Of a stretch of DNA of 64,000 nucleotides, positions 47,074 to 56,413 are shown one piece after another. Origin of the DNA: Skermanella pratensis. GTDB taxonomy: Bacteria > Pseudomonadota > Alphaproteobacteria > Azospirillales > Azospirillaceae. Numbering within the stretch: position 1 is the first letter of the stretch; every line of letters starts with the position of its first letter. The notes beneath the pieces were generated by a model. The model did no database searches, was not told where the DNA came from, and saw nothing but the letters and a program-made list of their open reading frames with translations. Both the position numbers and the translations under genes were made by a program. The stretch covers positions 5,449,001 through 5,513,000 of the forward strand of contig NZ_CP030265.1 of NCBI RefSeq assembly GCF_008843145.1. Reading direction: 5' to 3'.

Positions 47074-47538
47074 ATGAATACGTTCACTCCGTTCAAGGTT
47101 CCCGGCTTCGAGCAGTTCAAGGTTTCCGGCTTCGAGCAGTTCAAGGTTCCCGGCTTCGACTTCAACGCCATGTTCGACATCCAGCGCCGCAACGTCGAGG
47201 CTCTGACCGCCGCCGGCCAGACCTTCGCCCAGGGCATGCAGACCGTCGTCCAGCGCCAGGGCGAGATCGCTCGCCAGTCCATGGAGCAGTTCCAGGGCCT
47301 CCTGTCGAACGCCGCGCCGACCGCCAAGGTCGAGGACACCATCATCAAGCAGGCCGATCTGGTCAAGGCCGCCTACGAGAAGAACGTCTCGAACGCCCGC
47401 GAGCTTCAGGACATCGTCTCGAAGGTCACCAACGAGGCTTCGGACATCCTGAGCCGCCGCGTCGTCGCCAGCCTGGACGAGATCAAGGCCGTCGCCCAGC
47501 CGAAGAAGGTCTCCGAGCGCACCGTCAAGGCCGCCTGA
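47074..47538 (+). CDS. phaP: phasin (PHA granule surface protein) with N-terminal triple repeat
   Basis: Granule-coating protein of 154 residues that covers polyhydroxyalkanoate inclusions and controls their size. The phasin_2 region (about 35-140) is amphipathic and helical: NAMFDIQRRNVEALTAAGQT, GMQTVVQRQGEIARQSMEQF and KQADLVKAAYEKNVSNAREL. Before it, the motif FKVPGFEQ is present three times (residues 6-28), the repeat also being near-identical in DNA (47090-47163). The start at 47074 follows GGGAG. A GC hairpin downstream may end transcription. It is single-gene, as expected for an abundant protein. Confidence 0.93.
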   Translation: MNTFTPFKVPGFEQFKVSGFEQFKVPGFDFNAMFDIQRRNVEALTAAGQTFAQGMQTVVQRQGEIARQSMEQFQGLLSNAAPTAKVEDTIIKQADLVKAAYEKNVSNARELQDIVSKVTNEASDILSRRVVASLDEIKAVAQPKKVSERTVKAA

Positions 47539-47548
47539 GGCAGGGTTC

Positions 47549-47567
47549 CGGGCCCTTACCGGGCCCG
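47549..47567 (+). terminator. GC hairpin downstream of phaP
   Basis: CGGGCCC, five bases, GGGCCCG, beginning ten bases after the phaP stop codon. No run of T follows, so it is a weaker candidate for a factor-independent terminator or a stabilising 3' hairpin. Confidence 0.5.
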
Positions 47568-47760
47568 TCGGGAGCCGAGAACTTCAAATTGTACCTAATT
47601 CAAACGGTGACAATGTCGGGTTCTCGGTCCGCTTTGCTGGAATAGTGACTCGGTTGTGGTAGTTTCCACTGACCGAACGGATACTGAGGGACCGGTTTCC
47701 GGCCCTGATCTTCACCGCGACGCGGCACCTTGCCAGGAGCCGGGGATCCATAGGGAGAAC

Positions 47761-48099
47761 ATGATGCGCGACATCGCCATTACCCTCGAGCAGGCCGCCC
47801 ATTGGCTGAATTGCAGCACCACGAAGGTCAAGGAATATCTGGCGGCCGGTCGTCTGCGTGCGTTCGAAGGCAAGTCGGGCGATGCCGCCAAGGTTATCTC
47901 GCTGAACGCGACCGTGATCCTGGCCGAAAGCCTTCCCCCGGAAGCCGGCATCTTCCAGATCGCCGAGAAGCGCGACTACGACTCCGCGCCCCGGCCGCGC
48001 CAGGCCGGCATGGGCCGCGAGCGTCCGCCGCTCGAAGTCGTCCGCACTTCCGGTCCGATCGTCGAGCGCCGTCCGCTGCGGCCTTTCGTAGCTCGCTGA
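47761..48099 (+). CDS. small protein with excisionase/MerR-like helix-turn-helix
   Basis: Protein of 112 residues. The first 50 residues (DIAITLEQAAHWLNCSTTKV to GRLRAFEG) form a winged-helix DNA-binding domain like those of excisionases and small MerR relatives, used here to read a short DNA site. The rest is basic and proline-rich without known domains. GGAG lies before two adjacent ATGs (47761, 47764). No recombinase or phage gene is nearby, so a plain regulator is more likely than a true excisionase. It converges with the next gene with no spacing. Confidence 0.75.
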   Translation: MMRDIAITLEQAAHWLNCSTTKVKEYLAAGRLRAFEGKSGDAAKVISLNATVILAESLPPEAGIFQIAEKRDYDSAPRPRQAGMGRERPPLEVVRTSGPIVERRPLRPFVAR

Positions 48100-49020
48100 T
48101 CAGCCCGGCTTACCGGCGTCGGCCTCCGGCACCAGCGTGGTGCCGTTGAGGCCCGCCGTGATGTCCGACAGCATCGGCACATAATCGTCGCCGTGCCCGC
48201 CGCCGACGGCGAGCGCGTAGGAATTCCGGACGGCCGCGCCGAGCGGGTTGGCGACGCCGGCCGCGTTGGCGAAGGACGACATGTAGGTCATGTCCTTCAA
48301 CGCGTTGCGCAGCGTGAAGCGGTGGGCGTTCCGGTCGCGCTCCAGCACAAATTTGAAGAAGGTCTGGTAGAACCCGCAGTCCATCCGGCCGCCCCGGATC
48401 ACGCTGTCGAACACCGCCGGCTTCAACCCCGCCTTGGCGCCCAGGGTCAGCGCCTCCGAATAGAGCGCCGCGTAGCCCATCGCCAGGAAGTTGTTGAGCA
48501 GCTTCATCGTGTGGCCGGTGCCGGTCGGCCCGGTCTCGATGATGCGGCCGGCGAAGCAGTCCAGCACCGGGCGCGCCCGAGCGACGGCGTCGGGTCCGCC
48601 GCCCACCATCACGTCGAGCGTGCCTTCCCAGGCGTCCTTGGGCGTCCGGCTGAGCGGCGCGTCGATCAGGGTGATGCCCTTCGGCTCCAACTCGGCCGCC
48701 AGACGGGTGGTCACCGCCGGCTCCGACGTCGAGCAGTCGACGATGAGCAGCGGCTTGCCAGCCGAGGCGAGGCCGTCCGGCCCGTTGATCACCGCCTCGA
48801 CCTGCGGGCTGCCGGTCACGCAGAGCACGACGATGTCGCAGGCTTCCGCCAGGTCGCGGGCGCTGCCGGCCTCGGCGGCGCCGCGCTGCTTCAGGTCATC
48901 GACCGGCTCGCGGTTGCGGTGGCCGAGCACGGTCAGCGGATAGCCCTTGCCGACGATGTTGGCTGCCATGCCATGGCCCATCAGGCCGACGCCGACGAAG
49001 CCGATTCTTTCCTTGCCCAT
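48100..49020 (-). CDS. NAD(P)-dependent beta-hydroxyacid dehydrogenase (HIBADH family)
   Basis: Cytosolic enzyme of 306 residues. It has the dinucleotide motif GFVGVGLMGHGMAANI (7-22), the substrate-site sequence LIDAPLSRTPKDAWEGTL, and the catalytic Lys in GTGHTMKLLNNFLAMGYAA (near 170). Family members act on 3-hydroxyisobutyrate, tartronate semialdehyde, 6-phosphogluconate-like or related acids; I cannot choose. In most relatives the substrate loop reads DAPVSGG, here DAPLSRTP, so the substrate may differ. It precedes corA by 47 bases in reverse orientation sense: corA is upstream on the same strand. Confidence 0.9.
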   Translation of the reverse strand: MGKERIGFVGVGLMGHGMAANIVGKGYPLTVLGHRNREPVDDLKQRGAAEAGSARDLAEACDIVVLCVTGSPQVEAVINGPDGLASAGKPLLIVDCSTSEPAVTTRLAAELEPKGITLIDAPLSRTPKDAWEGTLDVMVGGGPDAVARARPVLDCFAGRIIETGPTGTGHTMKLLNNFLAMGYAALYSEALTLGAKAGLKPAVFDSVIRGGRMDCGFYQTFFKFVLERDRNAHRFTLRNALKDMTYMSSFANAAGVANPLGAAVRNSYALAVGGGHGDDYVPMLSDITAGLNGTTLVPEADAGKPG

Positions 49021-49067
49021 GGATGTCTCCCCTCGATTGTTCTTTGCGGGTGGTTGTTCAACGCTTG

Positions 49068-50036
49068 TCAGAGCCATCCGCTCCGCTTGAACCGCAAATA
49101 GAGCCACAGGCACACGCCCAGGATCACCGCGACCGCCGCCGGATAGCCGTAGCGCCAGTGCAGTTCGGGCATGTGCTCGAAATTCATGCCGTACAGGCCC
49201 GCGATGGCGGTGGGGACCGCCAGGATGGCGGCCCAGCCCGCCAGCTTCTTCATCACCTCGTTCTGCCGGATCGAGACGATCAGCAGGTTGGCCTCCAGCG
49301 CCGAGGCCAGCAGCTCGCGCAGGTTCTCGATCCGCTCCGAGAGCCGGGTGGTATGGTCCTGCACGTCCCGGAAATAGGGCTTCAGATCCTCGTCGATCAG
49401 CGGCACCTCGACGCGCGCGAGCCGGCCGGCCATCTCGATCAGCGGCGTCACCGAACGCCGCAGGACCTGGAGTTCGCGGCGGATCTCGTAGATGCGGGCG
49501 ATCCGCTCCGGGGAGAAGGCGGCGGTCAGCACCTCGGCGGCGGTCTCCTCGACCTCCGTCTCCAGCGTCTCGACGATCGGGAAATACTTGTCCACGACGA
49601 AGTCGATGATCGAGTAGAGGACGAAATCGACGCCCTTGCCGAGCATCCTGGGCACCGTCTCGCAGCGCTTGCGAAGCTCCGCGTAGGAGGACGACGCGCC
49701 GTGGCGCACGGTGATGACATAGCCGTGCCCGATGAAGACGTGGGTCTCGCCGCACTCGACCCGGCCCGACCGCAGTTCGGCGGTGCGCAGCACGACGAAC
49801 AGCGATTGCCCGTAGGCTTCCAGCTTCGGCCGCTGGTGGGCCCGGTGGGCGTCCTCGACCGCCAAGTCGTGCAGGCCGAACCGCGCCTGGACGGTGTGCA
49901 GCAGCTCCTCGCTGGGCTCCAGCAGCCCGATCCAGACGAAATGGTCCGGCTGATCGGGCGGCTCCGCCTGGTCGATGCTCACCGAGCGGTTGCGATGACC
50001 CCCGATATAGAGGGCGCTGTCGACCACCATGTCCAT
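49068..50036 (-). CDS. corA: CorA-family Mg2+/Co2+ transporter (intact copy)
   Basis: Inner-membrane divalent-cation channel of 322 residues. The cytoplasmic funnel (about 1-260) ends in two C-terminal helices. The pore signature is AGLYGMNFEHMPEL, followed by a basic tail FKRSGWL. It differs markedly from the interrupted CorA at 4200-6919, so the two are paralogues and not recent copies. With the other gene broken, this may now be the main CorA route in this region; others elsewhere in the genome cannot be excluded. The start ATG at 50036 is preferred over an extension to 50075. Confidence 0.93.
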   Translation of the reverse strand: MDMVVDSALYIGGHRNRSVSIDQAEPPDQPDHFVWIGLLEPSEELLHTVQARFGLHDLAVEDAHRAHQRPKLEAYGQSLFVVLRTAELRSGRVECGETHVFIGHGYVITVRHGASSSYAELRKRCETVPRMLGKGVDFVLYSIIDFVVDKYFPIVETLETEVEETAAEVLTAAFSPERIARIYEIRRELQVLRRSVTPLIEMAGRLARVEVPLIDEDLKPYFRDVQDHTTRLSERIENLRELLASALEANLLIVSIRQNEVMKKLAGWAAILAVPTAIAGLYGMNFEHMPELHWRYGYPAAVAVILGVCLWLYLRFKRSGWL

Positions 50037-50112
50037 GGAGCTGTCCCGTCGCGCGCAAAGCGCGATCATAGGCACGTATGCGCCGACCTGTCGAGCGACG
50101 GCGCCGTGCGCC

Positions 50113-52986
50113 TTACTTCCGGCCCGACAGCGCCGCCTCGAAGTCGCCCAGGAGCTCGATCATGTCCTGGTGGCGCTCGGCGCCGCGAAGCGACAGGCCC
50201 TTCAGCAGGACCTTCTCCACCGCCGGCGGGATCGCGACGCCCAGGCGGGATGGCGGTATCAGGTCGTCCTGCTCGATCCGGGCCAGCGCGTCGGCCGGCA
50301 TCTGGGCGGCGAGCGTGCGGTAGAGGGTGGCGCACAAGGCGTAGACGTCGGTCCAGGGTCCCTGGCGGCCGCCGGCGTTGTACTGCTCCAGCGGGGCGTA
50401 GCCGCGCTTCAGGATCACCGTCAGGTTCTGCTCTCCCTGGGAGAGGGCCATGCGGGCAGCGCCGAAGTCCAGCAGCTTGGAGCGCTTGTCGTTGGTGATG
50501 TAGATGTTGTCCGGGCTGATGTCCCGGTGGAGCACGTTCTTCTCATGGACCCGCGCCAGGCCGCGCATCACCGGCAGGATCACGCTCAGCGCCTCGCCGA
50601 ACGGCAGCCGGCCGCCGCGCTCGTTCAGCACCTCCTGCAGCGAGCGGCCCTCCAGGTATTCCATCACCATGTAGGCGGTGCCGTTCTCGGTGAAGAAGTC
50701 CAGCACGTCGACGATCTCCGGCGTGGTGCGGAACTGCGCCAGCAGGCGCGCCTCGTCCAGGAACTTCTCCATCCCGGTGCGGTACGGCCCGGCCTGCTCG
50801 GCCCCGCTGGGCGCCACCAGCGAGCTGGCGGGCATGCGAACCGAATACATGGAGGGGTAGTATTCCTTCACCGCGACGAGCGCGTGAAGCCGCTCGTCGC
50901 GGCCGACATAGGTGATGCCGAAGCCGCCCAACCCCAGCACCCGGCCGATCCGGTAGCGTCCGGTCAGCATGACGTTGGGAGCCAGGATGAAGCCGTCGCG
51001 CTGGCTCGGCACGTGGCGGTAGCCGCACGCGGGGCACATGTCGGTGAAGCCGGGGGCGAAGCAGCTCGGGCAGACCCGGACCTCGACCGCGGGCGTCCCC
51101 AGCCGGGTGGCGCCGGAGCCGGCCATGGCGCCATGGTCGAGCAGCCGGGTCGCCGCCGGCTCCGCGGGTTTCGGCTCTGTGCCCCGGCCCGCCACCCAGT
51201 CGCCGCGGCTCTCGGTCGTCCGCGGCTCCGGCTGCGGCACGGCGGCCAGCAGCTCCTGGAGGGACGCCAGCTCGCGCTTGCGTTCGGCCGGGTCGGCCAG
51301 GTCCGACACCACCAGCGTCTCGAAGCCGTTGCGCGCGACCAGGGCGAACAGCCGGGTGCGCGCCATGTCCAGCGGCCGGCCGGGGGTCAGCAAGCCCTGG
51401 GTGCAGAGCTGGGCCAGCTTGATCACCCGCTGCCGCAGGCTCAGCTCGGGATTGTCCAGCTTCTCCAGGATGCGGTTCTCGGTCAGGAAGTCGGTGAAGA
51501 CCGTGTCGACCATGTGGAGCAGCTTGGACCGGATGTCGCCGGGAAGCTGGGCGGCGCTCAGCAGGGCATGGGTGTTGCTCAGCACCTTCATCTTCTGGAC
51601 CGGGTGCGATCCGCTGTCCACGAAGCTGCTGATCAGGCGCGGCCGGGCCGCCATGTCGTCCAGGGCTTCCAGCATCAGGCGGGGCTGGCGCTGGGCCAGC
51701 GGCGACTGGGCCAGCGCCTGGATATAGTTGATCTTGCGCGCCGGCTCCCCCATCAGGGCCAGCAGCCTCGCCATCGCCTCCTTCAAGCCGGCGAGACCGC
51801 CCTGCTCCTGGGTCCGCGCGTGCCGCGAGGTGATCGCCTCCGCCATCTCGGGCCCGCCCTCGACCCCCTGCTCGGTCACCAGCCGGTCGAGCAGCGCCAT
51901 GAAGGAGGACGCCTTGGCGTCGCGCGCGGACGGGCGGCTGTCACCGAGCTGGACCTGGATGTGGAACAGCGCCGCCCCGCGCGCCTGGGGCAGCCGGCCG
52001 GCGTCGAACTGGTGGGCCAGCGCCCTCAGGTTGTCGGGCAGCGAGGCCAGCAGCGCCGAGGTCTCGTCGCCCCGGACCACGTCGTACAGCCGGCACAGGC
52101 GCAGGCTGGGGTCGGCATCGGATCCGAACAGCTCGCGGACGGCGGCGCCAGACGCGAACAGGTCGGCGACCAGCCCGTCCAGCACGGCCGCCGCCTTGTC
52201 GTCGACCGGTTCATAGAGCCAGTCGGTCAGCCGCGACAGCTTGCCGGCCCAGTCGCGAGCCCCCAGCAGCTCGGTGCAGGCGGCATGGGTCAGGGCGAAG
52301 CGGGCATCGTCGGGCTTGCCGGCCGCCTTGCCTCCCTTGGCCGCTCCTTTGGCCCCGCGCCCCGAATCGCCCGGCCCGGCCTTGCCGAACCGTTCGGCCA
52401 GCGGCGCGAAAGCCTGGCGGGACTTGAAGTTCCGCTGGTAGGTGCCGCGCGCGGCGCGGGCGCGGGCCGCCATCTCGTCGATCCGCCGGTTCAGCGCGTT
52501 GCGCGCCCCGGCGGCGTCGCCGCCGGTCAGCCGGGCATGGCTGCCGGCGGCGGTGGTCACCGCGCTCTTGATCAGCGGGATCACGGCCAGCAGCTTGTCC
52601 GCCTCGTCGGCGCAATGGAGCACCTCGCTGACCAGCAGCATCTTCTGGTCGAGATAATCGGCCAGCAGGCGGCGGATCGTCAGCCGGCTTGACAGTTCGT
52701 AGTAGTTTTCGAGCGACTCGCAGAAGGGCGCCTCGATGCCGTCGGCGATCCGGACCTGGGTCAGCGGCATCGACGTCTTCATCACCTCGGAGACGACGAC
52801 GCCGACGCTGCCGCCGTCCTGCCGGAGGATCTTCTTGGTGATCCGGACGCCGGCCGTGGTCGGCTGGAGCATCAGCCGGTCCGCAGCACTCTTGGCCTGA
52901 TCCTCGTCATCCAGCAGATGCTCCAGCATCCACTGTTCGTCGCGGAAGATCAGAACCTCGTAAGCGGACTTCTTTTTGCGCAGCAT
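50113..52986 (-). CDS. large Ser/Thr protein kinase with N-terminal helical region and zinc ribbon
   Basis: Protein of 957 residues with an unusual layout. Residues 1 to about 600 are a helical region of unknown family that begins MLRKKKSAYEVLIFRDEQWM. A four-cysteine zinc ribbon (CPSCFAPGFTDMCPACGY, near 642) follows, then a Hanks-type kinase domain (about 680-950). The kinase has a complete active site: glycine loop LGLGGFGITYVG, VAVKEYYP (near 705), HRDISPDN (near 820) and LDFGAAR (near 842). No transmembrane helix or PASTA domain is present, so it acts in the cytosol. It is a single gene; no phosphatase or FHA protein is nearby. Substrates are unknown. Confidence 0.92.
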   Translation of the reverse strand: MLRKKKSAYEVLIFRDEQWMLEHLLDDEDQAKSAADRLMLQPTTAGVRITKKILRQDGGSVGVVVSEVMKTSMPLTQVRIADGIEAPFCESLENYYELSSRLTIRRLLADYLDQKMLLVSEVLHCADEADKLLAVIPLIKSAVTTAAGSHARLTGGDAAGARNALNRRIDEMAARARAARGTYQRNFKSRQAFAPLAERFGKAGPGDSGRGAKGAAKGGKAAGKPDDARFALTHAACTELLGARDWAGKLSRLTDWLYEPVDDKAAAVLDGLVADLFASGAAVRELFGSDADPSLRLCRLYDVVRGDETSALLASLPDNLRALAHQFDAGRLPQARGAALFHIQVQLGDSRPSARDAKASSFMALLDRLVTEQGVEGGPEMAEAITSRHARTQEQGGLAGLKEAMARLLALMGEPARKINYIQALAQSPLAQRQPRLMLEALDDMAARPRLISSFVDSGSHPVQKMKVLSNTHALLSAAQLPGDIRSKLLHMVDTVFTDFLTENRILEKLDNPELSLRQRVIKLAQLCTQGLLTPGRPLDMARTRLFALVARNGFETLVVSDLADPAERKRELASLQELLAAVPQPEPRTTESRGDWVAGRGTEPKPAEPAATRLLDHGAMAGSGATRLGTPAVEVRVCPSCFAPGFTDMCPACGYRHVPSQRDGFILAPNVMLTGRYRIGRVLGLGGFGITYVGRDERLHALVAVKEYYPSMYSVRMPASSLVAPSGAEQAGPYRTGMEKFLDEARLLAQFRTTPEIVDVLDFFTENGTAYMVMEYLEGRSLQEVLNERGGRLPFGEALSVILPVMRGLARVHEKNVLHRDISPDNIYITNDKRSKLLDFGAARMALSQGEQNLTVILKRGYAPLEQYNAGGRQGPWTDVYALCATLYRTLAAQMPADALARIEQDDLIPPSRLGVAIPPAVEKVLLKGLSLRGAERHQDMIELLGDFEAALSGRK

Positions 52987-53136
52987 GGCCGGACAGAAGG
53001 AACTGAAACGCCGACCGGGCGCGGAAGCCGTTGCACCGTCCTCCGGGAAATCCCTTCGGGCGATTGCACCGCGACAAGTCGAATCAATTCCAACTTATTG
53101 TTCCAGCATCGAACAGTAAAGCGCCGCGTGACGGCG

Positions 53137-53231
53137 GCGGCCACCTTTCGCCGATTGGCCGCAGGCGGATCCCCCGATACCCGGACCGGTAACCGGTTCC
53201 CGCCGGCGGCCAACCGTTGAAAGGTGGCCGC
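53137..53231. repeat. long imperfect inverted repeat between the kinase and zinc-finger genes
   Basis: Arms of about 32 bases (53137-53168 and 53200-53231). Both begin, in their own sense, with GCGGCCACCTTTC and continue with a few mismatches. The loop is 31 bases. It lies downstream of the zinc-finger gene and upstream of the kinase gene, both leftward. It may end transcription of the first, or be a copy of a small dispersed element. Confidence 0.7.
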
Positions 53232-53245
53232 CCGCCCGGCTGCCG

Positions 53246-53428
53246 TCAGTGGCCGTGCCCGGCCTTGGCGCCCGGCTTCAGGACGAAGCGGCGTCCGCAG
53301 TAGGGGCAGTCGGCGCGGCCCGAGTCGCTGAGCGTCAGGTACACCATGGGATGGCCGAGCGCGCCGCCGCCGCCGTCGCAGCCCACAGTTTCCGTCTCCA
53401 CTTGAATTGTTTCTGTCGGCTGCATCAC
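53246..53428 (-). CDS. zinc-finger protein of the complex I NDUFS6-like type
   Basis: Small protein of 60 residues with Cys17, a His in LGHPMVYL, and CPYCGRRFVL near residue 41, which together form the zinc site of the zf-CHCC family. Mitochondrial relatives (NDUFS6) belong to respiratory complex I, and alphaproteobacterial versions are probably the ancestral subunit. The tail AKAGHGH is His-rich. Two adjacent ATGs (53428, 53425) can start it. It stands alone, away from nuo genes. Confidence 0.88.
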   Translation of the reverse strand: MMQPTETIQVETETVGCDGGGGALGHPMVYLTLSDSGRADCPYCGRRFVLKPGAKAGHGH

Positions 53429-53648
53429 CTATGTCCCTGTCTTGAGTCCGGCGCGCCGCTGGAACGCCGCCCCGGCATGTCCTGACGGCCGCCGGGATGA
53501 TACAAGACGGCGCTGCCCGATCAACGCGATTGTTGGTACCCGCGTACCGGGGCCGCGGCCCGCACCGCCGCCCGTGACGCAACCGCCCGTGACGATGTCC
53601 GCCAGGAGAATCCGCCCTGGCATTGCCCGAAGAAGAACCGGTCCGATC

Positions 53649-54686
<1,038 letters not shown>

Positions 54687-54702
54687 CCGGGGCCGCGCGC
54701 GG

Positions 54703-55746
54703 ATGGCGCCGCCGTCCCGGGCCGGACGCCCGCGGGCGCGGATCGCGCTCCTTGCCGCGCTGCTGCTGGCGGCAGGGTGCTCCGCCACCTTCCAGCCGAG
54801 GGGACCGATGGTCCGGGCACCTGACCTGACGGCGGAACGGATCGTCACGCCGGACGGCGTGGCGCTGCCGATGCGCGTCTGGACGGCGGAACCGGGCGGG
54901 CCGCCGATCCGCGCGGTCGTCCTGGCGCTGCACGGGTTCAACGACTATTCCAACGCGTTCGAGGGGGCCGGGCGCTTCTTCGCGGCCCACGGCCTCGCGA
55001 CCTACGCCTACGACCAGCGCGGCTTCGGCGCCCACGACAGGCCCGGCATCTGGCCCACCGCGGACACCCTGGTCGCCGACCTGCACACGGCGGCGGTGCT
55101 GGTGCGCAGGCGGCATCCCGGCCTCCCCCTGTACCTGCTGGGCGAGAGCATGGGCGGAGCGGTGATCCTGAGCGCGCTGGCCGGTCCGCCCCCGCCGGGG
55201 TTCGAACCGCTGGAGCCGGCGGGCACGATCCTGTCTGCCCCGGCGGTGTGGGACCGCGACTCCATGACCACGCTCCAGCGCACGGCGCTCTGGGTCAGCT
55301 ACCGCACGGTCCCGTGGCTGCGGCTGACGGCGCCGCGCGAGCTGAAGATCAAGCCCTCGGACAATATCGAGATGCTGCGCGGGCTGAGCCGCGACCCGCT
55401 GGTGATCAAGGGCACCCGGGTCGACGCGGTCGAGGGGCTGGTCCGGCTGATGAGCCGCGCCTCGGCGGCGGTACCGAGGTTGCCGGCGCCGGCCCTGGTG
55501 CTCTATGGCCGCAACGAGCAGGTGATCCCGCGCGCGCCGATCGAGAAGGCGCTCGCGGCAATGCCCCGCCGCGTGCACGTCGCGGTCTACGATCAGGGCT
55601 ATCACATGCTGATGCGGGATCTCCAGGGGGAGACGGTGCTGCGCGACATGGTCAGCTGGATCGGCGATCCCTCGGCGCCCCTGCCCAGCGGCGCCCACCG
55701 TCAGCCCTTCTCCGAACCGGCGGGCACCGAGATGGCAGGCCGGTGA
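54703..55746 (+). CDS. alpha/beta-hydrolase lipoprotein (monoglyceride lipase/lysophospholipase type)
   Basis: Exported hydrolase of about 347 residues. With the ATG at 54703 it has a short lipoprotein signal ending at Cys in LLLAAGCSA, so it is anchored in a membrane facing the periplasm. The oxyanion region is LALHGFNDYSNAFEGAGRFF, the nucleophile is Ser in LLGESMGGAV (near 149), and the catalytic His is in DQGYHMLMRD. The acid position reads GRNEQVIP, with Glu where most relatives have Asp. An alternative ATG at 54637 overlaps the ABC gene. The close spacing to the ABC ATPase suggests one operon. Confidence 0.88.
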   Translation: MAPPSRAGRPRARIALLAALLLAAGCSATFQPRGPMVRAPDLTAERIVTPDGVALPMRVWTAEPGGPPIRAVVLALHGFNDYSNAFEGAGRFFAAHGLATYAYDQRGFGAHDRPGIWPTADTLVADLHTAAVLVRRRHPGLPLYLLGESMGGAVILSALAGPPPPGFEPLEPAGTILSAPAVWDRDSMTTLQRTALWVSYRTVPWLRLTAPRELKIKPSDNIEMLRGLSRDPLVIKGTRVDAVEGLVRLMSRASAAVPRLPAPALVLYGRNEQVIPRAPIEKALAAMPRRVHVAVYDQGYHMLMRDLQGETVLRDMVSWIGDPSAPLPSGAHRQPFSEPAGTEMAGR

Positions 55747-55808
55747 ATGGACCTTCTCGGCACGTCGCGGGTTTCCCCTTGACGGTTATGACGATGGGAG
55801 GAAGCGGA

Positions 55809-56309
55809 ATGGCTGACACGCTACGGGACGGCGCGGGAGCGTCCGGCCGGGGCACGGCGGCGCGGGGAAGGTTCCGGCCGCTGGCCGGGTTCGTCGCCGG
55901 GTTCATCGGGGTCCTGGTGTTCCACCAGGCGATGCTCGGACTGCTTCACCTCGCCGGACTGACCGCGGGCCAGCCCTGGACGCTGCGGCCGGTACCGCCG
56001 CTCGGGATCCCCGCCGTGCTGTCGGCGGCGTTCTGGGGCGGCGTGTGGGGCATCGCCCTGGCCGCGGCGGAGCGGTTCTTTCCGCGCGGGGCGGGCTACT
56101 GGCTGGCCGCCTTCCTGTTCGGCGCGGTCCTGCCGACCCTGGTCGCCTGGTTCGTCGTCCTGCCGCTGAAGGGGATGCCGGCCGGGAACGGCTGGCAGCC
56201 GGCCGGCATGCTGACCGGCGTGCTGGTCAACGGCGCCTGGGGATTGGGCACGGCATTCATCCTGTCGCGGTTCTCCACCGGGCGGCGGAACCTTACCAAG
56301 GCGGTATGA
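55809..56309 (+). CDS. hypothetical four-helix membrane protein
   Basis: Protein of 166 residues with four hydrophobic segments (for example FVAGFIGVLVFHQAMLGLLH, VLSAAFWGGVWGIALAAAE, AAFLFGAVLPTLVAWFVVLP and GVLVNGAWGLGTAFILSRF). GGAGG lies seven bases before the ATG at 55809. I know similar sequences only as uncharacterised membrane proteins. It follows the lipoprotein hydrolase gene by 62 bases and precedes a terminator, so it may be the last gene of that operon. Confidence 0.75.
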   Translation: MADTLRDGAGASGRGTAARGRFRPLAGFVAGFIGVLVFHQAMLGLLHLAGLTAGQPWTLRPVPPLGIPAVLSAAFWGGVWGIALAAAERFFPRGAGYWLAAFLFGAVLPTLVAWFVVLPLKGMPAGNGWQPAGMLTGVLVNGAWGLGTAFILSRFSTGRRNLTKAV

Positions 56310-56342
56310 CGGTATCGGATGCTCCGGTCCGGAACCGCTTGG

Positions 56343-56366
56343 ACAGTTGAATAATCAACTGTTTTT
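56343..56366 (+). terminator. hairpin with T-run after the membrane-protein gene
   Basis: ACAGTTGA, four bases, TCAACTGT, then TTTT. The stem is AT-rich and therefore weak, but the position (33 bases after a stop codon) and T-run fit a terminator. The same palindrome could serve as an operator for the PAP2 gene. Confidence 0.6.
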
Positions 56367-56413
56367 CGGGAAAACTGCGCACATCTTCCAGAACATCCTC
56401 GTGCGCCCCCGAC

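Noticed and set aside
47576-47628. CCGAGAAC/GTTCTCGG inverted repeat downstream of phaP
   Set aside because: Eight-base arms separated by 37 bases with no T-run. It could be chance; not called as a feature.
47761-48099. Excisionase-like protein as evidence for a prophage
   Set aside because: No integrase, phage or plasmid genes nearby. Small HTH proteins of this fold are common as ordinary regulators.
50029-52692. An 887-codon open frame antisense to the Ser/Thr kinase
   Set aside because: No domain or start signal; it mirrors the codon pattern of the kinase gene.
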